The notes under the pieces were generated by a model. It made no database searches and was not told the origin of the DNA. It worked only from the letters and a program-made list of their open reading frames with translations. The position numbers were made by a program, and so were the translations under genes. Of a stretch of 21,959 nt of DNA, positions 15,864 to 21,959 are shown in pieces. Position 1 is the first letter of the stretch. Each line of letters opens with the position of its first letter. This DNA is from a virus, in IMG/VR virus record IMGVR_UViG_3300021957_000360, positions 1-21,959 of that record. One strand, 5' to 3'.

Positions 15864-17413
15864 GCATCTATTTCTTGTTTGTACAAATCAATTATCTTGT
15901 TGTGGTTATCTATGTTAGAACGCAGCATCTTATATAGCTTTCGCTCTACTTCGCTGCCCTCAATGTGCACCACAGTCATTGGGTTGTGTTGTCCCGGCCG
16001 GTCAATACGAGCGTTTGCTTGTAGGTAAGTTTCCACGCTAGTTACTGGGGCGTACCATATAATAGTATTAGCCGCTGTAAGTGTAAGCCCGTGCGAAGCT
16101 GCCATAGGTTGGATGATTAGCACTTTTATTTTGTCGGTAGTCTGAAAGTCTTTGATTATCTCACTTCGTTTGTTGACCGATACCTTGCCTGAGATTACCT
16201 CTGCGCTTATCTTGCTTTTCGCGCAAAACTCTTTAAGTAGCTCGATAGTGTGCGTAAATGGGACAAACACTAGTACTTTGTGTGACGACTCGTCTATTAC
16301 TTCTCTGATAACCTTTAGTCGGTTGCTAACATCGAACTCAATAACCTCACGGTCATCGGAGTAGACTGCTCCTCCTGATACTTGCAGGAGTTTGTTAAGG
16401 TTAGTCGCTGCGTTGACAGATGTAACTTGTTCTCCGTCTGCCTCCATCATCATACGATTTTTAAGTATTTTATAGTACGAGGCTTGTTGAGCAGTAAGTG
16501 GCGCTTCTCTATCTACGAAAGTAACCTTAGGCAGGTCTAAGCACTCGTCTTTACGAAACCTTATCGCCGGCTGTAAAGCAGCGTGCACAATCTCACTAGC
16601 CTCTGGTTTCGGTCGCCAAACGTATTGAGAAATTTTTTGCATAACTTTATCTTTGAACTGCCCAAAGTATTGCGGTACATTTTTAGGGCTAACTAGTTTT
16701 GCTAAGCCAAACGCATCTACTGGAGATTGTGCTGCGGGAGTACCTGTAAGCATCCAAAGCCAGTCTTTGTTTTTACAGATGTCTCGCAATATCTTCCACC
16801 GGTTTGTCTGTGAGTTCTTGTAGGCGCTAGCTTCATCTACCACAATTAAATCAAACCCACCTTTCTCTATCTCTTCTTTTACTACCGCCACACCATCAAA
16901 GTTAATAATGACAAACTCTGACCCTGCGTTGATTATCTTCCTGCGCGCGTTAGAGGTGCCATGCGCTACGGAACAAGTGCGGTGCATAGCAAATTTAAAC
17001 AAGTCTTCCTGCCATGCAGATTTCATAATAGACAGAGGACATATAACAAGAACTCGGTTGATAACCCCTTCCTGCATTAAGTAGTCCGCTGCCCATATTA
17101 CAGAAGCAGTTTTGCCCGTGCCTTGCTCGTTAAAACAAAAAGCTTTTTTGTTAAGCGTTAAGAAAGACGAAGTTTTCTTTTGGTGCTCAAATGGCTCAAA
17201 GCGCCCTGACCACTCATACTCGCGTCCTATAGGAGACGGCACATCTTTAACTCCAATGCTGTTTAACACCTGAGCCTCGTGTAGTCTCCACGGTAAAGCT
17301 AACTTGAAATAACCATCGTCTTGCTCTGCTACCTTGTAATTTTTTAGCTGTTCTGTGACAAGGTGCGGACGCTTAGTCTTAAGCACCATTGCGCGGTTGT
17401 TTATTATCTTCAT
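15860..17413 (-). CDS. SNF2-family DNA helicase/translocase (517 aa)
   Basis: Superfamily 2 motifs are present in order: I, NEQGTGKT (95-102, K101); II, VVDEAS (191-196), with DEAS in place of the usual DEAH; III, LTGTP (222-226); and VI, QANARIDRPGQ (465-475) with both arginines and the GQ typical of SNF2 proteins. It should couple ATP hydrolysis to movement on double-stranded DNA, with recombination, branch processing or protein removal as possible jobs. The N-terminal 75 residues are not recognised. The length is close to that of compact phage SNF2 proteins, without accessory domains. The ATG overlaps the upstream stop as ATGA, placing it downstream of three nuclease-type genes with which it may cooperate. 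Confidence 0.9.
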   Translation of the reverse strand: MKIINNRAMVLKTKRPHLVTEQLKNYKVAEQDDGYFKLALPWRLHEAQVLNSIGVKDVPSPIGREYEWSGRFEPFEHQKKTSSFLTLNKKAFCFNEQGTGKTASVIWAADYLMQEGVINRVLVICPLSIMKSAWQEDLFKFAMHRTCSVAHGTSNARRKIINAGSEFVIINFDGVAVVKEEIEKGGFDLIVVDEASAYKNSQTNRWKILRDICKNKDWLWMLTGTPAAQSPVDAFGLAKLVSPKNVPQYFGQFKDKVMQKISQYVWRPKPEASEIVHAALQPAIRFRKDECLDLPKVTFVDREAPLTAQQASYYKILKNRMMMEADGEQVTSVNAATNLNKLLQVSGGAVYSDDREVIEFDVSNRLKVIREVIDESSHKVLVFVPFTHTIELLKEFCAKSKISAEVISGKVSVNKRSEIIKDFQTTDKIKVLIIQPMAASHGLTLTAANTIIWYAPVTSVETYLQANARIDRPGQHNPMTVVHIEGSEVERKLYKMLRSNIDNHNKIIDLYKQEIDA

Positions 17414-17718
17414 GCTGTAGAGGTCTTCCTTTTCTTGCGCTCACGCGAGCTGGTTTCAGACACTAAGTTGCCCTTAGCGTCCCGCTTAAAGGATCGGTTG
17501 CGGCTTGCGGTCTCTACTTTAGTGCCGTCAGAGTTCTTACCGCCTTTGTCCATAGCCTTAACGTGAGCTACATCCTTACCGTCGCCTTTAGAAACTTTCC
17601 CCTCTCGCATTGCTTTACGCCTAGCTTTGTTGCGTTGAGCGCGTTTCTTTTTCTGCTCCTCGGTGCCTTGGTACTTAGCGTACTCGGCTCTGTAATCTCG
17701 TTTTCTGCTACCAGTCAT
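17410..17718 (-). CDS. Small basic HNH-like protein (102 aa)
   Basis: A lysine/arginine-rich N-terminus (residues 1-45) leads into GDGKDVAH (45-52), GGKN (59-62) and NRSFKR (74-79). I recall a family of short phage proteins with KGDGKDVDH...GG.N...NRSF that resemble HNH nucleases. Here the DVDH aspartate is alanine and there is no CxxC zinc pair, so activity is uncertain. The ATG has a GAGGAG site and follows the upstream stop by two bases; the end overlaps the SNF2 start. A DNA-binding or nicking role is inferred. Confidence 0.6.
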   Translation of the reverse strand: MTGSRKRDYRAEYAKYQGTEEQKKKRAQRNKARRKAMREGKVSKGDGKDVAHVKAMDKGGKNSDGTKVETASRNRSFKRDAKGNLVSETSSRERKKRKTSTA

Positions 17719-17720
17719 AA

Positions 17721-18152
17721 CTAGGCTCCTCGGTGTACCTGCTTAAACTTCTCCATGGGTATATACACGCACTCTTCTATATCGAGGGCATCCCCTCTGT
17801 CGGTGCGTCCACCTTCGCTTGATTCGTAAATGTCCTCCATCTTAGCAACCATAAGAATGTCGGTGAACTGTACTAACAGTAACGCGGGAACCTTCAAAGC
17901 CGAGGCTAACTTTAGCATTGCTTGGTGCTTTGCAGCGCTTAGCATATAAGTTGGATATTTATCGTGTGTGTTAGTACGTACTTTAAGTTCTGCTACTGCA
18001 TAGAGCGTATTGTGCTTGGTGCATATCAGCCTATCAACCACGCTTAACTGGGGCAGTCTCATACACACAGCGTTGTGCGAAGTCTCAAACGCTTTAAACA
18101 CTTCTTCTTCTTTCATTAAGTCGTCTTGCTTTTCGTATATAGGGCGCATCAT
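17721..18152 (-). CDS. Putative PD-(D/E)XK nuclease-fold protein (143 aa)
   Basis: The core reads SVVDRLIC (D40), then after a turn YAVAELKVR (51-59; E55 and K57 form the ExK pair), followed by LSAAKHQAML (71-80) and a hydrophobic strand LLLVQFTD. This matches the layout of small restriction-endonuclease-like phage proteins. Substrate is unknown. The upstream nuclease stop overlaps this gene as ATGATG; the first ATG (18152) gives the ATGA overlap, the second (18149) has better spacing from AGGAG, a one-codon difference. Confidence 0.65.
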   Translation of the reverse strand: MMRPIYEKQDDLMKEEEVFKAFETSHNAVCMRLPQLSVVDRLICTKHNTLYAVAELKVRTNTHDKYPTYMLSAAKHQAMLKLASALKVPALLLVQFTDILMVAKMEDIYESSEGGRTDRGDALDIEECVYIPMEKFKQVHRGA

Positions 18153-18814
18153 TTTCTCCTATGGTGTTCACAGCTAGTAACCGGACAGTACGCACATAGT
18201 GGGCCGTCCATAGCATTCCAAACATCGTTTTCTTGTGCTACATCTAGTCTTTCTAGCGCGTCGTCAAACACACTTAAGTAAGACTTGTACATGTCTACAG
18301 TGTGCCTTTTTTGTATGAACTCATTACTTACTACGTATGCTAACGCAGACTTAACTACTTTTACTTCGGGGTAGTGCACGAAGGTAGCACCCGCTAACAT
18401 GTCAAGCTGCTTGGTGTCCGCATACTTGGCGTTTTTGCCTGTCTTATAGTCTACAAGAAAAGCCTTCTCGCCGTTAACTATTAGAAGGTCAGCAATCCCC
18501 CGCCACCAAACGTCTTTGGCAAAGAACCCAGTAGGCTTATAAGAATTACCATCTTTAGCAAGTCCCATGCGTATCTCGCAGTGCTTTTCTCCTTCTATAT
18601 TGTTTAGCGAGTCTAAGACCTTCTTTATGTAATTAAACTTAGCGGGTATCGGAGTGTTGGTTTTTATGTAGTCTTCCGCTGCTTTATGTACTTCGTTCCC
18701 GTAGTACATTGCGGAGCTACCTACGTCTTTCACGTCTTTAGCTACTTTCAAATGGTAGTATTTCTTAGGGCATTGCTTAAATGTACTTAAGCTGCTGTAA
18801 GACCAAGCTGTCAT
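18149..18814 (-). CDS. Cas4/RecB-like PD-(D/E)XK exonuclease with Fe-S cysteines (221 aa)
   Basis: The N-terminus SYSSLSTFKQCPKKYY (C15) and the C-terminal CAYCPVTSC (C207, C210, C215) give the four cysteines expected for a 4Fe-4S cluster, as in Cas4 and AddB-type nucleases. Between them lie GNEVHKA (H43), RGIADLL (D109) and FLVDYKTGK (D122, K124), which supply the metal-binding catalytic set. It should be a DNA exonuclease, probably in recombination or host-DNA degradation. There is no CRISPR array or other cas gene in the window, so a Cas role is unsupported. It overlaps both neighbours by four bases. Confidence 0.88.
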   Translation of the reverse strand: MTAWSYSSLSTFKQCPKKYYHLKVAKDVKDVGSSAMYYGNEVHKAAEDYIKTNTPIPAKFNYIKKVLDSLNNIEGEKHCEIRMGLAKDGNSYKPTGFFAKDVWWRGIADLLIVNGEKAFLVDYKTGKNAKYADTKQLDMLAGATFVHYPEVKVVKSALAYVVSNEFIQKRHTVDMYKSYLSVFDDALERLDVAQENDVWNAMDGPLCAYCPVTSCEHHRRK

Positions 18815-19218
18815 AGTAAACCCCTTTCTTTTAGGATTTCATAGTTCGCTGTATGAGCGTCTTTTATGTCTTGCTTGCCTTGCCCATGGTACGCAACTGC
18901 TAGGTGTTCTGTAACTAGGGCAGCGTTGATTGAAGTTTTAGCTGATATAAAGATTACTCCCAAGAATCTTCCAAACTTACCTTTCTCACGGGTTTGGAGC
19001 TTATAGGTTCCTCCGACGTGGAGCGCGTCTTGGACAAACTTCTTTGCCAAGAGTCCGGCAGCTTTTTCTTGAGCATCTCGCGTGCGGCACTCTGGAGTAT
19101 CAACACCATAGAGACGTATGCGCTCACTGCAACGCCAAGTGCCAAAGCCAAGATCAATATCAACATCGACAGTATCTCCATCAACAACACGTGAAATTTT
19201 GCATTCATATTCGTACAT
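18811..19218 (-). CDS. Staphylococcal nuclease-like (SNase/thermonuclease) protein (135 aa)
   Basis: The SNase fold signature is complete: VVDGDTVDVDID (11-22) provides the calcium-binding aspartates, RIRLYGVDTPE (33-43) the catalytic arginine and glutamate, and KFGRFLG (81-87) the second arginine. There is no signal peptide, unlike secreted SNases, so it should act inside the infected cell on DNA and possibly RNA. The ATG joins the upstream stop as TAATG, with a GAGAGAGAG purine tract as ribosome binding site. Its position beside the Cas4-like gene suggests host nucleic acid breakdown or defence against other phages. Confidence 0.9.
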   Translation of the reverse strand: MYEYECKISRVVDGDTVDVDIDLGFGTWRCSERIRLYGVDTPECRTRDAQEKAAGLLAKKFVQDALHVGGTYKLQTREKGKFGRFLGVIFISAKTSINAALVTEHLAVAYHGQGKQDIKDAHTANYEILKERGLL

Positions 19219-19460
19219 TACTCTCTCTCTTTTTTAGGAGGGCGATATGCGCCTACGTCTCGGTTGGTTGGATCGGTTAGGGAATCGTTTCGCCCACCGT
19301 CGAACCGTTTCTTCGGGCCTTCGGTTAAAGTAAATGCGCGTGGGGGGCACTTTGTTACCCTGCCACCGTTGGCTAAATATTTTTTAACATCCTGCGCTAT
19401 CTTTTTTTGTTGTCTTTCTTTCTCGCCTTTGGTTGGTACATTTATCTTTGTCGTGGTCAC
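19218..19460 (-). CDS. Small phage protein of unknown function, GTG start (80 aa)
   Basis: The start is GTG at 19460, sharing one base with the stop of the lysin gene (TAGTG). The central segment DVKKYLANGGRVTKCPP (24-40) resembles the FLxxGGxI..P element seen in several small phage and bacterial regulatory proteins, but this is weak. The C-terminus is basic and probably disordered. No function is assigned. It is held between the lysin and SNase genes by overlapping start and stop codons. Confidence 0.7.
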   Translation of the reverse strand: MTTTKINVPTKGEKERQQKKIAQDVKKYLANGGRVTKCPPRAFTLTEGPKKRFDGGRNDSLTDPTNRDVGAYRPPKKERE

Positions 19461-19867
19461 TAATTAATACCTGTGTAGAAAACGTGCTTGTGTATCTTGG
19501 TTGTAACTTCCCCAGTGTAAGCCCACTGTGGGAACACCTTTGTGCTATGGTAGTGAGTCGCGCCTGCTGTAATATCAGGTACGAACCCACTCAAGTGCGC
19601 AATGTACAGCGCGTTAAACCACGCTTGTTTGTTCTTCGGGTCATCCGACTTGCCATCACAATAAAAACTAAACTGGCATTTGTTTCTTACAGGGTTGCCT
19701 CGCCAATAGTACCCTTGTTTAACCACGTCACACGCATTGTCTGGGTAACGTGGGTCTTCAATTCTGTTTCGTATTACTTGAGCAACTGCAACTTGTCCTG
19801 CACCGGGTTCGCCCCGGGCCTCAAAGTATACTGCGACTGCTATGCACATAAGCGCAGAAGTAATCAC
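19460..19867 (-). CDS. SleB-type cell wall hydrolase, probable endolysin (135 aa)
   Basis: The protein is a nearly complete Hydrolase_2/SleB domain: AVAVYFEARGEP with the catalytic glutamate E16, then QVAVAQVIRNRI, CQFSFYCDG, ATHYH and HVFYTG near the end. These enzymes cleave peptidoglycan, so this is the likely endolysin. I chose a GTG start at 19867 because it overlaps the preceding stop as GTGA and has ACAGGA upstream; a TTG at 19894 is open but less likely. It has no membrane-export signal apart from a hydrophobic helix belonging to the fold. It lies far from the virion genes, and no holin is apparent. Confidence 0.9.
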   Translation of the reverse strand: MITSALMCIAVAVYFEARGEPGAGQVAVAQVIRNRIEDPRYPDNACDVVKQGYYWRGNPVRNKCQFSFYCDGKSDDPKNKQAWFNALYIAHLSGFVPDITAGATHYHSTKVFPQWAYTGEVTTKIHKHVFYTGIN

Positions 19868-20049
19868 CTGTACGCTTCCTGTGTTTCTAAGCAACGGATT
19901 ACCTTAGCAGCGCGCAACTGTGTTTCGTAGTCGAACGTATCCCATAGCGATTTAAGTTTTTTAACGTTGCGTTCATTACTTTTCTTATTGCGGTTAGGTC
20001 CGCGTCTGCTGCTCTCTATATCATAATACCCACAGTCTCGTACAAACAT
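19864..20049 (-). CDS. Small basic hypothetical protein (61 aa)
   Basis: The ATG follows a GGGAAA site and lies two bases after the upstream stop; the TGA overlaps the lysin GTG start. The sequence is basic in the middle (NRNKKSNERNVKK) with a helical C-terminus (DYETQLRAAKVIRCLE). Not recognised. Its reality rests on tight spacing with both neighbours. Confidence 0.65.
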   Translation of the reverse strand: MFVRDCGYYDIESSRRGPNRNKKSNERNVKKLKSLWDTFDYETQLRAAKVIRCLETQEAYR

Positions 20050-20051
20050 AA

Positions 20052-20225
20052 TTATTTCCCTGTTGTTCTGCCAGATATTTCTAGGGGGTTATGCGCCCCG
20101 CGTCGCTCTACTTGATACACTTCAAACTGCTCACCTTCCACACGTATGCCGTAGGTAAGTTTTTCTTCTTTGGCGCAGAACTCTGCTTCTTCTAAAGCAC
20201 CTTTAAAATCAGTGAAGTACGACAT
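20052..20225 (-). CDS. Small hypothetical protein (57 aa)
   Basis: An ATG at 20225 (MSYFTDFKGALEEAEFCAKE) runs to TAA at 20052-20054. It begins inside the last 17 bases of the GNAT-like gene and ends two bases before the next ATG. It has a helical N-terminus and a strand-like middle (YGIRVEGEQFEVYQVE). The position fills what would otherwise be a gap in a fully packed operon, which is the main support. Function unknown. Confidence 0.65.
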   Translation of the reverse strand: MSYFTDFKGALEEAEFCAKEEKLTYGIRVEGEQFEVYQVERRGAHNPLEISGRTTGK

Positions 20226-20718
20226 TTGCTTCTATCTCGTATAAATAGTTAATGGTGTCTTCGTTAACCGAAAACATTTCTGCGCCGTTGTTGGTATGAA
20301 ACTTAAGTGCGCTATCTGATTTAGGTGACATCGTTACCACCGAGTCTACTGTCGGAAGAGCTACTGTTACAAACTCTATTAGCGAGCTAATCAACTGCCG
20401 GCCAGCACCCTTTTTGTAAGACCAAATAGAGTACGGACAAGCAAGGGTAGGGTCAGCATTCGTTACATCTTCGCCGTCTTCGGTTTCCATAAAGAACCCA
20501 CCGTTAGCTAGCATAAGCAAGTCGTCTTCGTCGGTAACTACAAACGCTGTTAACACTACACATACTACAGCTTGTACTTCCCCGCTATCTCCATCTACTT
20601 CAGCAAACACTCTGAAAGGGCCGTGAAACCTAGCCTCGTCTGCGTCAAACAAGTTAGGTCGCACGGGGTCATCCTTAATTAGATGCAGATGGTTTTCTAC
20701 GTTGCACTCAATCAGCAT
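20209..20718 (-). CDS. GNAT-fold acetyltransferase-like protein (169 aa)
   Basis: The start is placed at the ATG 20718, seven bases after an AGGAG site; a TTG two codons upstream is also open. The C-terminal half reads SYKKGAGRQLISSL (about 100-113), like the acetyl-CoA pyrophosphate loop and helix of GNAT proteins, then TMSPKSDSALKFHTNNGA (129-146), a block common in phage-encoded GNAT-like proteins. It may acetylate a host protein or small molecule, but the substrate is not visible. The N-terminal 65 residues are beta-rich. It overlaps the 40-aa gene upstream and the 57-aa gene downstream. Confidence 0.65.
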   Translation of the reverse strand: MLIECNVENHLHLIKDDPVRPNLFDADEARFHGPFRVFAEVDGDSGEVQAVVCVVLTAFVVTDEDDLLMLANGGFFMETEDGEDVTNADPTLACPYSIWSYKKGAGRQLISSLIEFVTVALPTVDSVVTMSPKSDSALKFHTNNGAEMFSVNEDTINYLYEIEANVVLH

Positions 20719-20830
20719 CTTCAAACTCCTGAAGTATCGCCTCTAGCTTTTCCACCGCCTCGGTTGCACGTTGCAACATAGCCATAAGTTCTTCGGCGTC
20801 AGCACCATCTACTTCTATTGTTATCTTCAT
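20708..20830 (-). CDS. Very small acidic helical protein (40 aa)
   Basis: An ATG at 20830 overlaps the preceding stop as ATGA; the frame ends at TGA 20708-20710, inside the start of the GNAT-like gene. It begins MKITIEVDGADAEELMAMLQ, one strand and then a helix rich in acidic residues. Overlaps on both sides support it; function unknown. Confidence 0.6.
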   Translation of the reverse strand: MKITIEVDGADAEELMAMLQRATEAVEKLEAILQEFEDAD

Positions 20831-21006
20831 TCGCCGTTCTTCTTTTTAGTTCTTACAAGCAACATGCCGCCTAATACTAACGCGTTTGGCTCTGCCACCT
20901 TAAAAGCAAAGTTTTCTTCCTCTTCTTGCAATACGGGTTCTAAACCTTCAGGCAGTTTAAGTCTAGTCCATGTGTATTCAACATTTTCGTTTTCCGTATC
21001 CGCCAT
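20827..21006 (-). CDS. Small hypothetical protein (59 aa)
   Basis: The ATG at 21006 joins the DUF3310 stop as TAATG and its TGA overlaps the next ATG. It has an acidic N-terminus (MADTENENVEYTW), a run of glutamates, then FKVAEPNALVLGGMLLVRTKKKNGE. Not recognised. The double coupling is the evidence that it is real. Confidence 0.65.
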   Translation of the reverse strand: MADTENENVEYTWTRLKLPEGLEPVLQEEEENFAFKVAEPNALVLGGMLLVRTKKKNGE

Positions 21007-21275
21007 TATTTCACCCCGTGTATCTCAATCAGCAGGTCAATACAATGTTTAGCTTTTTCTAAGTCCGACAAGGGTTGCCCCTTTAACTTCCAACGAGTAA
21101 TGTATTTCACTACGTTACCTTCAAGCAAAGACAAGCCGTTCTTCTCTGCGTACTCAGCAGGTTGGATTGCCATGTTCTTGTAATGATTACCGCCCGTCTG
21201 TGTCTGTAGGGCTGTCTGCTTGTTCGGCAACTTTGAGTCGCTCATTTTCGTTCTTGGCACTTCTGCTGTTAACAT
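21006..21275 (-). CDS. DUF3310 family phage protein (89 aa)
   Basis: The conserved core TGGNHYKNMAIQPAEYAEKN, then LLEGNVVKYITRWKLKG and DLEKAKHCIDLLIE, fills the C-terminal 65 residues and is diagnostic of DUF3310 (SaV-like), a common small phage protein encoded near replication genes; its function is not firmly established. I place the start at ATG 21275 because AAGGAAGAAGAG precedes it with eight bases of spacing. ATG 21245 would also keep the whole domain, and a longer frame to 21377 is less likely. It overlaps the upstream gene by 59-89 bases in another frame. Confidence 0.9.
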   Translation of the reverse strand: MLTAEVPRTKMSDSKLPNKQTALQTQTGGNHYKNMAIQPAEYAEKNGLSLLEGNVVKYITRWKLKGQPLSDLEKAKHCIDLLIEIHGVK

Positions 21276-21381
21276 TCTCTTCTTCCTTCTGTTTTGGTTT
21301 CTCAAAGATTTTTGCCCAATTCTCCCCGAACTCGTGCAGAGGTACGAACGTGGGTCTGCGTTTACTTCCTTTACCATTCAT
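21187..21381 (-). CDS. Small phage protein, GKGSKRRP type (64 aa)
   Basis: The N-terminus MNGKGSKRRPTFVPLHEFGENWAKIF matches in pattern a small phage protein I recall as GKGSxPRP...F..NWD.IF, usually encoded close to replication genes and without known function. A strong AGGAGAT site precedes the ATG. The C-terminal half is polar and overlaps the start of DUF3310 in another frame, which explains its unusual composition. Confidence 0.75.
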   Translation of the reverse strand: MNGKGSKRRPTFVPLHEFGENWAKIFEKPKQKEEENVNSRSAKNENERLKVAEQADSPTDTDGR

Positions 21382-21416
21382 CGGTATCTCCTTGGTCTAC
21401 CGTTACTGGGCCTTTA

Positions 21417-21611
21417 TCATTCATTCGCGTGTCCTCCCCCATTCCCTACAGTTGACCTCCACTTTTTCGCGGCCTCTTCTTTACTGCCTTCTATATCTGG
21501 CTTAGTACCACTCTCGTCTTCACCTTCATGGCCTCTTTGTCGGTTCCCTTCGCCATTTAATTCGGTTAAATCTTGTTGCGTTTTTCTGAAGTCTTTATCT
21601 TTACTCTCCAT
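21417..21611 (-). CDS. Small polar hypothetical protein (64 aa)
   Basis: The frame is open further upstream, to an ATG at 21740, but the ATG at 21611 has a GGAG site with seven-base spacing and is preferred. The product (MESKDKDFRKTQQDLTELNG...) is highly charged, glycine-rich and probably disordered. Extending to 21740 would add FVLGTVYTPSSPRYGPYQFW-type sequence that could be genuine coding; in that case the hairpin at 21654-21722 would lie inside the gene. Not recognised. Confidence 0.5.
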   Translation of the reverse strand: MESKDKDFRKTQQDLTELNGEGNRQRGHEGEDESGTKPDIEGSKEEAAKKWRSTVGNGGGHANE

Positions 21612-21773
21612 TAGCGTGCTCCAAAATTGGTAAGGCCCGTAGCGTGGGCTAGACGGTGTATACACAGTGCCGAGAACGAAACCTACAGAGAGGTTCGAGT
21701 GATGAGCTACTGTTATACACTGCGGGTGTTTTTTGGTCATGCTCAAACCAACCCACCGCCCGCTGGGGGACTG
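21612..21773 (-). other. Gap after DNA polymerase with strong stem-loop
   Basis: This is the longest gap in the right arm. It contains a stem-loop at 21654-21722: arms 21654-21667 and 21710-21722 pair over about 11-13 bases with one bulge, and an inner stem pairs 21677-21684 with 21691-21697. A G-rich run on the minus strand (21748-21761) lies just after the polymerase stop. It may be a structured leader or processing site before the small genes, or coding sequence for an N-terminal extension of the 64-aa gene. Confidence 0.4.
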
Positions 21774-21959
21774 CTAACATTCTCCGTACGATCTTCCGAA
21801 CCCGCCTTCACAGTCGAGGGGTAAGTCCGGTGCCCAAGTAGGGCGTATCTTCATAGCTTCTTCGACGTGACGCATACCTTCTTCTACTTCTTCTTCAGGG
21901 ACAATACAACCTATCGCGTCATGTACGGTCATAACCACTTTATATTTTTTAGCAACTCT
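21774..21959 (-). CDS. polA-like: DNA polymerase I, family A: C-terminal fragment
   Basis: The last 61 residues are visible; the rest lies beyond the right edge. TVHDAIGCIVPEEE holds motif C of family A polymerases (the HD pair coordinating the palm metal), followed by a helix and RPTWAPDLPL...SYGEC, the usual end of phage family A polymerases. This is the replicative polymerase of a T7-like or related replication system and fits the primase-helicase and SSB in the same arm. It ends with TAG at 21774-21776. Confidence 0.92.
   Translation of the reverse strand, partial: RVAKKYKVVMTVHDAIGCIVPEEEVEEGMRHVEEAMKIRPTWAPDLPLDCEGGFGRSYGEC

Noticed and set aside
18149-18814. Cas4 as a CRISPR adaptation gene
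   Set aside because: No repeats, cas1 or cas2 are present in the window; phage Cas4-like nucleases are common outside CRISPR loci.
19864-19894. TTG start for the lysin
   Set aside because: The GTG at 19867 overlaps the upstream stop as GTGA and has a better-placed ribosome binding site, and the SleB domain is complete from there.
21371-21424. 17-codon frame (MNDKGPVTVDQGDTDEW) overlapping genes on both sides
   Set aside because: It has start and stop overlaps like its neighbours but is too short to separate from chance; it may serve only as a coupling peptide.
21675-21722. GGTTCGAGT on the plus strand resembling a tRNA T loop
   Set aside because: The flanking bases do not form the T stem, and no acceptor or anticodon arm can be drawn; it is part of the hairpin described.

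Overview
The window reads as part of the genome of a tailed bacteriophage, most likely a lytic, podovirus-like phage of a marine proteobacterium. Grounds: densely packed genes, a family A DNA polymerase C-terminus, a primase-helicase fusion, a gp2.5-like SSB, DUF3310, a SleB-type lysin, and virion proteins with motifs (SDGEFVIPADVVS, FMSPY...GAFGGARQAI, MAxGGIVGY) that I associate with uncultured marine phages. That placement rests on recalled family resemblance, since no search was possible. There is no sign of integration, tRNA, rRNA, CRISPR or IS elements.

Layout: two convergent arms meet at about 10,910. The left arm (3-10,911, + strand) encodes virion or ejected proteins: the tail end of a proline-repeat protein, two small structural proteins (226 and 279 aa), an 847-aa protein with a lytic transglycosylase domain, and a 2104-aa giant. 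The giant is a polyvalent-type protein with an N-terminal phage domain, glycine-rich hydrophobic stretches, a coiled coil, an ADP-ribosyltransferase-like domain, an HExxH metallopeptidase and a long helical C-terminus. The order small, small, transglycosylase, giant recalls the T7 gp14-gp15-gp16 ejection proteins.

The right arm (10,908-21,959, - strand) is read right to left: the DNA polymerase I C-terminus, a gap with a strong hairpin, several small genes (a GKGS-type protein, DUF3310, four tiny proteins, a GNAT-like protein), a SleB hydrolase, then a nuclease block. That block holds an SNase, a Cas4/RecB-like nuclease, a second PD-(D/E)XK protein, an HNH-like protein and an SNF2 helicase. 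Next come a candidate promoter with an inverted repeat, a conserved small phage protein, a Zn-domain/SSB fusion with an internal start, an HTH protein, a primase-DUF927 helicase and a small conserved protein at the convergence point. Most junctions are ATGA, GTGA, TAATG or TAGTG overlaps, so translation of this arm looks coupled.

Four small genes in the right arm (57, 40 and 59 aa, plus the internal SSB product) were found by reading the strand directly. Several starts were reset from Shine-Dalgarno and overlap evidence. No stretch over 300 bases lacks a gene; the longest gap is 21,612-21,773.
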